Assembly: GCA_949825065.1 (NCBI GenBank)
Contig: OX463846.1
Span: 14,235,046-14,299,045, forward strand
Origin: Odontocerum albicorne
Taxonomy: Eukaryota > Arthropoda > Insecta > Trichoptera > Odontoceridae
DNA: 64,000 nt
Direction: 5' to 3'
Below the pieces are notes generated by a model, which saw nothing but the letters and a program-made list of their open reading frames with translations, had not been told where the DNA came from and made no database searches. Positions 46,150 through 57,560 of this stretch are shown here, piece after piece. The position numbers and the translations under genes were made by a program. Numbering within the stretch: position 1 is the stretch's first letter; each line of letters opens with the position of its first letter.

Positions 46150-46470
46150 ATGTTACTTATGGTTGGGATATGGGAAAGGAAAATAAAGATGATATCAGGG
46201 GACTATACGATATCAACACGAAATCAAAGGAAAAGGAAGGGATGGTGGACAGGAAAGAAAAAATCAAACTTTCGTATCACGACTTACTTCTGTCGTCTTA
46301 CACACATACATACATCTTCTCATACAGTGCCTTATATTTATCTAACTTCTTATCCTTTCTTTTTTCAAAATTACATACCTACATTGGATACAACTATACT
46401 TTCCTTGGTCGTGTTCTCTTACTAATCCCACTCATGCTTGCATTGTAAACTTGTTTAGTCAATATTTCGT
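46150..46470 (-). mobile_element. LINE-B 3' UTR fragment joined to LINE-A fragment
   Basis: 46150-46265 matches the LINE-B UTR ('caaaggaaaaggaagggatg', 'gacaggaaagaaaaaatca'). From ~46290 the sequence is LINE-A in the same orientation ('catacatcttctcatacag', 'ttccttggtcgtgttct'). Two open plus-strand frames (101 and 92 residues) span the junction and are artefacts. Confidence 0.65.
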
Positions 46471-47175
46471 CACCCATTCATTAAACACCCCTTTACCATC
46501 TTAATTTGCTAATTTTCATTATCTTTCCATGTCAGTTTTTAACTCACATTTACAGTTAATAATTAGTGTCATATTTATTAAATAAATTAAATGTATTTTA
46601 TGTTGGAAAATCTGTTCTTTACAATTATTGAATTGCACGACTATTGTAAAACGTGTTCATATCAAAATGATTTAAGATAATATTACTTTTGTAACATTGT
46701 CAACGCATAACAAATGAATCTTATTAATTCGAATTGAACCACTTTAAATGCGACGCGGTAATTATGAACCATTATAAAACAGACGTGTCCATTAGTGAAC
46801 CAACAGTAACTAGAGACACGAACCCAACCTTTTCATCGAACATTTGTTTATGTACACAAATTATTGGCTTGTAGCTGGTTTATAGTGTCGGGAGACATTA
46901 TTTACAAGACACCGGTTATTGAAGGAAATAGATAATAAATCGACATCTCACTCAACGGCCTACTCCGTTGAAATAAACCGATACAATTTGGTTCAGTAAA
47001 TCGATAACTTTAATATAAATAGAGTACCAACATTTTTATATTTCATACTGGGACGAAAACAAAATTAATTATGGATTTCTGTTGGTTGAAAATAAATATT
47101 TTTGATTTTTGTTTCTTTTTTTATTTCTTTGAAAAGATCTTTAAATACCAATTGTTTTATACTTTATTAAATTTT
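46471..47175. other. Unassigned AT-rich DNA
   Basis: No recognised element. Confidence 0.5.
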
Positions 47176-47363
47176 CATTGTATGTAGTACAATTTGGCGA
47201 GCTTTCATCAAGTGATGATTCTCTCCAACCAACCAGAAAAATATTAAAGAGGTCTAACATGTAAACCAGACTGGAATTTCTTTAAAAATTCTATGCTTCA
47301 ACGGGAATCAAATCCTCAATCCTTGAACAAGAAGACAGGCGTCAATTAGGTCACGGAGGTCAT
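47176..47363 (-). mobile_element. tRNA-derived SINE
   Basis: The tail 'tgtatgtagtacaatttggc', the altered module 'tgattctctccaaccaacca', the body 'aaccagactggaattt' and the head to 'taggtcacggaggtc' are all present in order. Confidence 0.85.
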
Positions 47364-47514
47364 TATTCAATGTTTTCAGACAGTGTCATTTACATATTGA
47401 TTCAGTCATTAATTCTAAATTATTTATCAGTCACTCACAATTTTTGAAGGTTCGTTTAATTACCCATAACTTTCGTTGTCCTTTGATTAATTATATCATA
47501 CTTTTACTTTAAGG

Positions 47515-47590
47515 TAGTTGGTTCGGACCCCGCGCTGTGCTACTCCCCTCGAACGACACAGACACTTTTTCCGCCTAGTGTTTGAGGATA
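47515..47590 (+). repeat. Second-family tRNA-like SINE, partial
   Basis: 'ttggttcggaccccgcgctg' (B box) followed by 'cccctcgaacgacacagaca' parallels the minus-strand copy at 45985. The A-box half is missing. Confidence 0.5.
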
Positions 47591-48735
47591 TAAGGATACC
47601 TATGAATTCGATCATATCTATTCCCAAATATCAATCATTTTGAATATTTTTTGCGACCATGTAACTTGCTTTATTTACTTTTGTCTGGTTGTTTGAAAGA
47701 GATTACCTCCTGACTAGCTTGCTAGATTGTATTTGCAATGAAATGTTAAAGAAAAAAATTGTGTTTGTCATTTTTATATGTATTTTTTACACGATGTATT
47801 AAAACCACAAAACGGCCATCATCTCGGGTGACAACTTCAAGCCAGGACAATTCAGATCCAAATGGAACGCATGGTAATCTTAAGAATGATAAAGATACAT
47901 TTCTGCTGATAGTTAATGCCCATTTGCGTGTTGAATAATTCTTCTGGCGTGCTACATGTGAGAATAATATTGTTTACATAATTTATTCATTGTGTTACTC
48001 GAAATTGTTATTTTGTATTACATCCGATTGTATTTAACTAATTTAAAATTAAATTAACATGATTTATTTATTGGTGCCATTTTTAATTAAAGCATATTAT
48101 TACTTCAAATAATAACGACCCCCGTGGTTTAGATGATAAAACGCCAGTTATGGCCTTTTGCAAAGAAAACACTTTTAGAATTTCAACTGTGTAATTTTAT
48201 TTGTATAATTGTTGAATTACATTGAAGTATAGTATAATATTAACAGTATTATAGAAGTAATAATAACGATGATGTTAACATCGTAGTGGTTTAAGAATAA
48301 TGATTACTGCCTGTGATATGACGTCCTATTTAAAGCAAAGATAACCATACGCACGACCCTTAGATAGATTAAGAAGGAATTTGTCGGGTATGTTATCGTT
48401 GCCCTTAAGGTCAAATCGATATCAGGCGATTTATCTGGAATGTATCGTTCGCTGTTTACTTCCATTTAGTGATATGAAATCTTTATTGAATTTGGATAGT
48501 AAGCAGCTCGTGATAATTCAGACAGATGATAAATTTAAACATAATACATTGAGTTAAGTTTGACATACACGTGATAACACTAATATTTATTGGACGTAGA
48601 TAACATTGAACAGATATGGTTAACATTGATAAGCTTAACATTGGTTTGCATGATTACTTATAATATTTATTGGATGTGGATAAGAGTATAGATAAGATTA
48701 GCATATTAACATTGGTAGGGATACATTACACGCAT
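47591..48735. other. Unassigned DNA
   Basis: A phrase at 48118-48150 ('cgacccccgtggtttagatg') recalls a SINE head A box but nothing follows it. Near 48590-48720 'atatttattggacgtagata' is loosely repeated. No gene recognised. Confidence 0.45.
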
Positions 48736-48895
48736 GTCTTCCAGCCCGGGGTTTGCGGATTCATTACCCGTCGGAATACAGATTAAAAAAAGATTCTAGT
48801 TAAGTTTTTACTTCAGGTATATTTAATGTACTTCTGGTTTGTTGAAAGAGATTGTTACATGGCAATAAGTCGTATTCCATTAACGGAAGTAAAAT
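48736..48895 (+). mobile_element. tRNA-derived SINE, 5'-truncated
   Basis: It begins inside the head ('tcttccagcccggggtttgc') and continues through the B box, body ('gattctagttaagtttttac') and tail module ('aagagattgttacatggcaa') to 'ccattaacggaagt'. Confidence 0.75.
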
Positions 48896-49306
48896 ACAAT
48901 ATCTAAATATTTAGTTCTGATTTCATTTGCTTTCTAGTCTTTACTTTTTAGGGGTATAAATTGTTTTTATTTATTGATCTAAATGTTTTTATGTTTGTTT
49001 AAAAGAATAACGAAATGAAGATCTTGTGAAAATAAATTAAAAACGTATCACTTATATGATTGAAGGGTGAATTTGAATGAAAATTTCAAGGACTGTCATA
49101 TTTTCTTCATGGTCTCGATTGAAAACTAGATAAGTAGCACCATAACGGTATGCACTTGTTATATTTTGAAATGCAAGTTTTAACAGCGACCGGTATTTAA
49201 AATAAGGATGAGATATACTCGTCCATCATGATGGATGAGCCGGACATTTAAGTGTTTTATCCAAGAATTTAATTTGAAAGACCCTTTACAAAGACACCCT
49301 TTGAAA

Positions 49307-49529
49307 TTGTAATTTATTTTAATCAAACACGGTTTATTGTACTTTTTTGTGACGGTATAACCCAACCGGTTTCAAGGCTTTCACCTCATCTTCAGGGGAG
49401 CACAAACAAGACTTGAAACCAGTAGGGTTATACCGTAACAAAAAAGTGGAATAAACAGTGTTTGATAAAAATAAATAACAATGTCTTTAAACCTCCACAA
49501 CGTTAATGTCTTAACTATAAACAACATAA
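49307..49529 (-). mobile_element. 223-bp hammerhead-bearing element with inverted arm
   Basis: On the minus strand it has the same architecture as 45682-45899: leader ('tatagttaagacattaac', 'gtggaggtttaaag'), inverted partial arm, then the hammerhead arm. Flanks are CCCTTTGAAA (49297-49306) and CTCTTTGAGA (49530-49539), 8/10 matching. Overlapping short minus-strand frames are artefacts. Confidence 0.75.
49355..49404 (-). ncRNA. Hammerhead ribozyme-like motif, altered cleavage site
   Basis: CTGAAGA (49389-49395), stem II GAGG/CCTT, GAAAC (49369-49373). The cleavage triplet is GUU rather than GUA. Probably weaker or inactive. Confidence 0.5.
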
Positions 49530-49634
49530 CTCTTTGAGATGTTTCGATGCCTGATAGTAACAAATTCGGGTTAGGTGGAGTATTGTATATGAGTATGAAA
49601 TATAATTCTAATTAACTTTTATTTTCATAACAAA

Positions 49635-49720
49635 TTGACGAACTCTATGAAAAGTTGGTAAGACAACTGTTTTTCAGCCCGCTGATTGACGATCGGATTA
49701 TCGTTGATACGATTGTAGTG
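49635..49720 (+). repeat. Possible decayed SINE head
   Basis: 'gaaaagttggtaagacaact', 'tttttcagcccgctgattg' and 'gatcggattatcgttga' follow the spacing of the SINE A and B boxes. No body follows. Weak. Confidence 0.3.
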
Positions 49721-50164
49721 TATTTCGTCCATCATCACCGAGAATATTGCCAGAAGCAACTCTGGTGCAAAAATTTTAAAATAATTTATATTTCAGAATA
49801 CACCTTTTGGAAATAGATAACTTCTAGATAAAATAAGTCCAATATAAAAACTATATTTCTAATAACAACTTATAGTACTATAATTTGAAATGTTTCATCG
49901 CGGCATTGCAAAAATTGGTGACGCGCGCTAAGGGGCAAATAATATAACGGTGCTTCGTAAAACGAAAACAGAAACCGAAGATAAAAAAAAACACTTAATT
50001 GTTTGTTTTATTTACCATTAAGGAACCGTTTTTACCTGAAAGAGATACACTACCCGATAACCGTTTTCTTTGCAACAAAATACAATCTTAGTCATCGACA
50101 ATATGCTGGATAAAATAAATTAAACGTTTAATGTCATTTATGGTAGTAAGTGTATTGCATAAGA

Positions 50165-50460
50165 GTAGTTCGATCCCATCACAACCCACGCTGTTATGGG
50201 GACAAAATAAGGACTTAAGATCCAACGTCACGAGAGAAGGAAACTCGCAGCGCAATACATGTTCTTCTAAAGCGTCTTAAGGCCTGGACTTCAAATAGTT
50301 TTGCAAGTTGCCAGTACTTTCAAATAATACTTCGAATAGAGCAAAACTATCCTTTGACGCCACTATATCGGAGCAGCCAATCGGTCTGAAAATGAAACGA
50401 TGTAAGGCTAAATGGATATCCTTTCGGAAATGATTGCAAATATTGTACTTGAGAAACAAA
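50165..50460 (-). pseudogene. LINE-F C-terminus and 3' UTR, copy 1
   Basis: The minus strand at 50277-50459 reads LHRFIFRPIGCSDIVASKDS, then FESTGNL. The same block occurs in the longer copy at 62583-63480. The UTR ('gttcgatcccatcacaaccc') also matches that copy. 5'-truncated. Confidence 0.65.
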
Positions 50461-50711
50461 AACTATTGTTTTTCTCAAGAGACTCACTGTCAAACGTAGA
50501 AAAAGAAATTGCCACCATTGAGAAGAACACGTTAAGACAGCTGGGAGAAATGAAAGGGAGTGTCCAAATGGGGGAGTGTCGTGTGATGCATGGACCGATA
50601 TATTACCCGATATTATTTTTTACCAGATTTTTGGGGGTTTGTGTTAACTAAGGAGTATGAAAAAGAAACTAGAGATACAGCTAAGCTTCATATTGAAATC
50701 TAGAAGCTTTT

Positions 50712-52170
50712 TAAAACATACATATCATCAAGTCATTTCCTCATCGAGGTAGAAGAAAGAGAGAGCAGAGTGCCTGACTTTCCAACTTTGACACATCCTT
50801 CTCATATTTAACATTCATACACTTTATCATATAACTCCTACGATTTCTGTGATGTTTTACATTTTCTTCATTCAAAATATCATTCACTTGATCCAGCCAT
50901 GATTTCCTTGGTTTTCTTCTATCATGTGTTTTGCACTATATTTGCACTATATACTATGCGTGCACTCAGATTTGCACTATATACTATGCGTATCCAGAAA
51001 GTAAGTGTACTGAGGCTCTCACGACCGGATGGATTTTATTTTCGACATGTTGGCTACACTTCCGTGTAGCCTGACCCTTCCCCTCCGCAACGAGACCGGT
51101 TCGAGGTCAGTACGTTGAGAAGTGTCGACGCGACAACATTTTTCGTGAAAAATGTCAATCTAATCTCCCGCCAAGTGGGAAATACGCGGCGTTATCCGTT
51201 ATCTCGTTTGGAAGGGAAAACCTCCGGTTGAGGTTTATAATGAGGTGAAAACTGCATATGGTGATAAAGATATGAATCGTACGAGTGTGTACAAGTGGTG
51301 TCGCGAGTTTAAAAACGGTCACGTCACACCTCTTCACCCTCCGCCAAAAAGTTCAAAACCACAATTTCAGCCAACAAAATCATGGCATCCGTGTTTTGGG
51401 ACTGTCAAGGCATCATTTTAATTGAATATATGCATCAAGGGGAGACCATCAACTCTGCAAGATACTGTGAGACCCTAAAAAAATTGCGGAGGGCGATTCA
51501 GAACAAGAGGAGAGGCATGCTGACAAAGGGAGTGTGCTTGCTGCACGACAATGCCATACCACACACGGCCAACGCCACGAAGGAACTGCTCGCCTCGTTT
51601 AAATGGGATGTCCTGAACCATCCCGCGCATTCCCATGACCTAGCACCTTCAGATTACTATCTCTTTACCTCTCTGAAGCTGCACATGGGTGGAAAAAGGT
51701 TTTCAACCGACGAGGAGGTAAAGGAGGAGGTGGAGAAGTGGACGGAGGGGTTGGCGGGAAACTACTTCGAGGAAGGCATCAAAAAGTTGATACCCCGCTT
51801 CACCACCTGCATTGAGAGGAATGGCGACTATGTCGAAAAAAAGCTTACATATGTACGAGTACTACGGTAACCATGTAATTTTTTTGTTTAAATAAAAAAA
51901 ATTGTAACCTACAAAAATTCAGTACACTTACTTTCTGGATATGCCTCGTATATTTGTTTTCTCTGTCTTTCATCAGTCATTCTTTTTATATGCCTAAACT
52001 ATCTCAGAGTGCTCTTTTTCATCTAACTCTACACTAAATTCCTAAGTTCATATTCACCCACAATCACTTCATTCCGTAATCTATCATACACTGTTACCCC
52101 ATTTATTCTTCTAAGTGCATGCATTTCAATATTGTTTTAAAATTTACCGGATTCAGAAAAATATAAAAAG
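50712..52170 (-). mobile_element. LINE-A fragment split by a mariner insertion
   Basis: Antisense LINE-A runs 50712-50981 ('ataactcctacgatttctg', 'aaaatatcattcacttgatc', 'tttccttggttttcttcta') and resumes at 51951-52170 ('atgcctaaactatctcaga', 'attcttctaagtgcatgcat'). The mariner and its TA duplication lie between. Just before the insertion a ~20-bp phrase 'tttgcactatatactatgcg' is repeated (50941-50960 and 50971-50990). Confidence 0.75.
50984..51948 (+). mobile_element. mariner (DD34D) deletion derivative, copy 1, 965 bp
   Basis: Terminal repeats of ~30 bp (right end, read inward, CGAGGCATATCCAGAAAGTA) are flanked by TA on both sides. The plus strand first encodes a mariner HTH region (51188-51320: VIRYLVWKGKPPVEVYNEV ... 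VYKWCREFKNG). Then, in another frame, comes the catalytic second half (51382-51870), including LLHDNAIPHTA and HSHDLAPSDYY with 34 residues between the two aspartates. The segment with the first catalytic Asp is deleted and the frame shifts at the junction, so no functional transposase is possible. Full mariners are ~1.3 kb. Confidence 0.95.
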
Positions 52171-54045
52171 CACTGAACGTTGTAGGGATACGTGTCTTGC
52201 AAAAAATATTTGCGAGTACGATGTATGATGAAGTAAGGAATTAATGAATCAGGGATAATTGTTTGTTACATATGAATTTTATAATTAGTATTAATAAAAT
52301 TTTCTTGAGATGGTTTTTATATAATATATATACTCGTATATATAAAAAAAAACGAAAATCTCCGATTTTCATTTAAATGTCGAAGAACCATACTTCAATA
52401 CGTATCCACATAGACATCGAATTAGTTAAATAGGTATTTTACGGTTAACGTTTGTAAAAAAAAATTATATTCTGTTGAAATCTCTCTCCTTGTTGATTAT
52501 AATCAATCTGCGAGTAGTTGGCGAAACGTTTTTGGTTCATTCAAACCTTATTTATCGAGATAGAAGGAGAAACACATGTCGTGGAGATTAATGCAATGGA
52601 ATAAAACGTAATTTATTAAAAACATTCTGATATGGTGTTCCACAAAGTTATAAAAACGAATCTTTATATAAACTAATTATTCAAATAAAAATTGAAAGTT
52701 GAATTCCTCCTTCCGATTTTATTTAAAACGATATTTTTAAAAAGCGACTGTAAGAAATCGTCTCGGATTTTAACTTTAAAAGTTATTAAACAAATAAAGC
52801 ATATTGGACTTTATTGTATCAAACTATGCCAAAATATATACAATAAACCCAAATAGCAGTTTTACTGGTGCCAATGTTCTGATGGATGGTGAAATTTTGA
52901 AGAATTATTGACGTTAAGGTTTATATTTTTCCTGTATACCTCCTACCAACCTTAATTTATTTCGTGGCGTGTATACATGCTTCTTTTAATTCATAAATCA
53001 ATGATAAATATTCATCTCAAAATATTATTTAAGATTTATTCGATTTTAAAGATTATAAAATTATTTTACTAAGGTAATATATAATATAAACAAATCGTTT
53101 AGTTGAAAAGTAAAAGTCCCTGTATTTAAATCATTAAAACAAGGAATATAAGTCATCGAATGCAACTTTGAAACATATTTAAGGCATGTCAAATATCGAG
53201 ATTGAAAAAACAATTTTAGACATTTGTGGGAGTCAAGCCTTTGGGCCAAAGTATTGTATATTATACGCTTTTATAATTTCAACAGGTCCGTATTAAGACA
53301 AATTGGTTCGTTTATTAAAAAAAACGAAACATGTATTTTTGGTGTTCAAGTCATATATTCATGAAATCGTAATTAAGTAGAATTTTGTTTTTGTTTTTAA
53401 TAATAAACAAAAAAAAATATTTCGTAAAATCCTATTGATCGTAGTTTACTAAACAATCTAAGTTTATATTAAAAAAAATAGAAATATCAAATATACTTTT
53501 GTGTGGAATTAATCCCCAAATAATGTAAAAATATCACTTATGCCATATAAAAGTTAAATATATAATAGAAATAATTACTTCATTATAATATTATGCATTA
53601 AATATAAAACATTTTAAAGTACTTTTTTGGAAGATATACGAAACCGTTAAGAAAGTATGTCACAGTTAAATTTGATATTAAAATTGTTTCATTTCATAAT
53701 AATTCGTTGTTCCTTTTTATTAACATTATTTTTCTATACTTACCATCCTTCGTTTCTTTTTAATATTTAATATTTAAAAAAAATCAACATTTTAATACTT
53801 GTGTCAGTCAATTTACTGCATTAAAGTAAGTCCTAGAAAATATGGCCAGTAAAGCATTCGTTATGGGAAGAGAGCATGGGACTGGACTCGGTAAAGGGAG
53901 AAGAGTTGACAAATATCAAAGTATGTTCGCCAGATGTACATATTTGCGAGGAAATGTTGAACAAAAATAAATCAAATAATGGATATCTGCGCCGTTGAGA
54001 CTAAAAACTCGGTTTGAAAGGAGAAAGGGAAAGCAATCAGAACAT
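52171..54045. other. Unassigned AT-rich DNA
   Basis: No recognised gene, RNA or element. Very AT-rich at 53300-53800. Octamer at 52331. Confidence 0.5.
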
Positions 54046-54234
54046 CCGTGGCCTAGTTGATATAACAGTTATCTTTCAGCTTGGAGATTGTCGGTTCGAT
54101 TCTTGTTAGCACCTAGATTTAAAAATAAAAGGTTCCAATCTGATTTTCAATTCTTGACTTATTTAACACGTTTCTGGTGGCTAGGAAGAAAGCCATATAA
54201 TACTAAATTCGACATGTTGTACTGTATATAACGA
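54046..54234 (+). mobile_element. tRNA-derived SINE
   Basis: The head 'catccgtggcctagttgata' with B box 'gtcggttcgattcttgtt', the body 'gttccaatctgattttcaat', a degraded module and the end 'actgtatataacgacagtg'. Confidence 0.85.
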
Positions 54235-54909
54235 CAGTGTAATACAATACAATGATGTTGATGATTTTAAGATGAAATTAACCTACGATTATAAATAATT
54301 CTTAACACATATTTTGTCTCAAAAGTCTTAATTCTCCCCTGCTCACCTAGTTGCGTGAATATGGTCATAAGTCATTCTGAAGTGTCCATCAGAGCATGGC
54401 CGTTGGCGGTTCGTGTCAATATTTTGTTCTACGACCGTATCATGTCTCTGATTGAACTTCTTTTAATATCTCTTCGCTTACCAACTGTTCAGCCATTACT
54501 AGGGTTACCACTTTTTATTTTTAATTGTTTCATTATTTTATCGTATCATAAATGTATTGCCTGTTTTTATCTCTATCCTCCTGTGAAGCATTCTTTCTTA
54601 TATGTTTATAATAAAATGACAATTTAGTTTAGATATCGGACTCTCCTCAAGGGCGCTGTAACTTGATATTCAAACCCATTATTATTGACAGATTAATAAT
54701 ATTATAAAATAAATATATTTAAATTGAGTGTAAGGATATGAAAATGATGGCTGCAGCCAGTAGGTAAGGTACTTCTCCGCATTTGGATATTAAAAAAAAT
54801 TAAGTAAGAAAACTGCAGAAAACTTACCAAGAGTGAAAAAACTACAAAGAAATCTTTGTAGATCTTCCAATATGTGATAGTAATATACTTGGCTTAAAAA
54901 AATTGTATA
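54235..54909. other. Unassigned DNA with repeat Z
   Basis: 54635-54715 matches repeat Z at 23120. 54840-54880 matches the short palindromic repeat at 30612. The 90-residue plus-strand frame at 54355-54627 is Leu/Ile-rich and shows no domain; I regard it as chance or decayed TE. Confidence 0.4.
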
Positions 54910-55210
54910 TAATGATGCAGGTTTGTCATTGCTTCAGGCAGTGACTAAGTTGGGAAGTCGTACCCAATGTGGAAAATTATGAGATATAGAATGATGCAGG
55001 TTTATCAGTGCTCCAGGCAGTGACTAAGTTGGGAAGTCGTACCCAATGTGAAAAATTATGTAGAATGATGCAGGTTTCGTCAGTGCTCTAGGCAGTGAGT
55101 AAGTTGGGAAGTCACACCCAATGTGGAAAATTATATAGAATGATGCAGGTTTGTCAGTGCTCCAGGCAGTGACTAAGTTGGGAAGTCGTACCCAATGTGG
55201 AAAATTATAT
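54910..55210. repeat. ~75-bp tandem repeat, 4 units
   Basis: AATGATGCAG begins units at 54911, 54990, 55064 and 55139 (79, 74, 75 bp). Shared text includes 'ggcagtgactaagttgggaa' and 'gtcgtacccaatgtgg'. High identity suggests recent expansion. Confidence 0.95.
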
Positions 55211-55239
55211 AGATACGAGTATCATTATATATTACAGTC

Positions 55240-55590
55240 GGCAGTGATCTAACGGCTAGAATTCACACTAAGCAAGTGGGACCCCCAGTTTTGATTCTGT
55301 CCAAAAAAAATCGATTTCAAGGGGATTAAAGTTAAAAGATGAATGGCAGATTGAATCTGCAGAAACATTACATTAAGCAGATTTATAAAGCGTTATTTAT
55401 TTGTTGTTTAGTAGCAAAATTTGAATTTATAAGTATCTTTAGAGCTTCAGAAAACCTCAATTCAGATGTAATATAGTCTAAGAATCAAACCAGTCTGAAA
55501 GTGAATCCGCCAGGAATCGAATCTGCCGATCTGGTTGCTAAATGTGAGTGCGTAACCCACTCTTTAGATAACCGGTAGACCGTGGCCGCA
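55240..55590. repeat. Two tRNA-like SINE heads in opposite orientation
   Basis: Plus strand 55240-55305: 'cggcagtgatctaacggcta' with B-box-like 'agttttgattctgtcc'. Minus strand ~55500-55590: 'ccacggtctaccggttatct' with B box 'gcagattcgattcctgg'. They differ from the main SINE and may be a third family. Confidence 0.45.
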
Positions 55591-57339
55591 AAAATTGTAA
55601 GTATTCTTCTACTGTTTCCTCAATATTGCTAAACTATCTTAAGATTTATTCGTTTTTTTTCTACAGTAAGGTTTTATAAAAGAAAACTGTTTGAGACAAT
55701 AAATATAACAAAAGGAATGAAGAAATGATTTATTCTATCTGAGCAAAAGAAGAAAACTCAACGATTTACTTATTTTAGATAAAATCATCAACTTGCACAT
55801 AAATTGTCCAGAATTGCGGAGGTTTTTTATATACTAGAGATCATTGTGCATGTTCTCACCATAGGAATATTTTCTATTGTTAACAAAGTACCTCTCATTA
55901 CCAACAAAATCCCACTTTATATAGAAATCACATTTTTAATAATAAATTTGCTAAGATTACCGGTATATTTTAACACAGTCCATTGAGCTATAAAAAAGGC
56001 TGTTTGCAGAATTTATAACTTGTTGAATTTATTCTGCACCATTATTTCCGAATGTATAGGTAAATAGTGGCATTCGGTGTGGTGAAGTGCAGTTGGTCAA
56101 CTCGAGGTGGTTCTATATCGTATAATCAAATGTGCATATTGTTAATTTTTAATATTTTTGAAATCATTTTGATTTGTTTACTCAAGTTTCTTTGAAGAGT
56201 GAGATACATTTATAAAAAATAATTGCTAATTTTGATTATTCTGTAAGCAATAAGTGCAAAGTTTGTTATCAAATACAATATTAGGTTTTTCTAATTGAAT
56301 AAAGGTTTAGCCATTTTATGATTCTGATGAAATTTTCACTAGACTTAAGTTAACACCTTGGCTTAGCGCCGATTGAATAAGGATACGAAATTTTCAAAGG
56401 ATTCTCGCTTCCTTGTTTAGTTCGACGATCATTTAGATTTCTTATCACCCCTTAAATGGGTAATTTAAATATATATACGGATCTTCCTTTTTAAAACCAC
56501 AAGAATAACAAAAAATGGAAATAAATCTTCAGATAAAATATAAAATAACAGGGTGATGCGAAGTTAACTTTTCTTAAACATATGTTAAAATGTAACCAAA
56601 GGAAAGGTAATAAAAATGAGTAACAAAATTTGTGTTTCTTTTTCAATTTTGTTAGGATGTTTTCAATTTTGTTCTTAATGATTTTATTGAAACCACTTTT
56701 AAGATGTTTACGAATGAATCTTTTATATGAAAAGTATTTATGTGAAATAATCTGTTTTCGGTATAGTCTTGATTCGATTTCATAATTTGATTTATATTTT
56801 GAAAATTTAGGAGTCTGACAAGCAATTATGCTACTGTTTTCCTTATATTTTACATATCTAGGTAATTCCCCGACCGGTTTCGATACTGTTCTTATTATTA
56901 CACTTAGAAACAATTCATAATGAAATCAACCTCAAAACCAGTCGGATAATACAGGTAATATAAAATATTAGCGAAAAATAAACATTATTATAATGGTTAT
57001 TAAATTGAAGACAGTTGTTTTATAGAAACAATTAAAAAATCTACCAATCATATAATACTACAATATAAGTAAAAAGTCATCGGAGAAAAAACTTTCAATA
57101 ATCTTAATGAAATAGATTTATCTTAGACAGAATGCATCGACTTATTTCAAATCATTAAATGGATAAATTTAAAAGACTAGATAACGAAATATCTATAAAT
57201 TCAATAGTAACATCACCACTTTAACACCTCAAGTTCACTCAAACGAAAAACAACACTTAGTATAGATATACTGACAAGAAGAGTAGGACTATACATCACT
57301 CTCTATACAGTCTATACGCTTTCCATGACTTAGCATATT
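55591..57339. other. Unassigned AT-rich DNA
   Basis: It contains a 140-codon minus-strand frame (56491-56913), Lys/Ile/Phe/Tyr-rich as expected of AT-rich sequence. The frame starts next to an isolated 'gaccggtttcgat' (56872), a possible hammerhead stem III remnant. No domain recognised. Confidence 0.35.
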
Positions 57340-57560
57340 ATCTGGCGTAATAAATCAGCGGTGCAGCTGGCATGGCAACGATTATCTATCAAGACATTAA
57401 GTATTACGTTCTGGTCCTCATAAATCTTACACCCTCGGCCTCCAGGGGCTCGGTCTTGCCGGGGAGCAAGCACTCTTGATCACTTGCGCTTCACTAGTAG
57501 GTACGGTAATCATGGAGGTTACCACGAAAATATGATTAATGATCTCTTTACCCTTTCGTG
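57340..57560. other. GC-rich unique patch
   Basis: 'cctccaggggctcggtcttg', 'ccggggagcaagcactc' and neighbours stand out from the AT-rich surroundings. No convincing ORF or repeat partner. Candidate conserved non-coding or regulatory DNA. Confidence 0.35.

Noticed and set aside
46143..46448. 101- and 92-codon plus-strand frames
   Set aside because: They cross a junction between LINE-B and LINE-A fragments, both of which code on the other strand.
55804..55986. 60-residue hydrophobic frame as a small membrane protein
   Set aside because: Short, AT-driven Ile/Leu/Phe content, no conserved feature or regulatory context; expected by chance.
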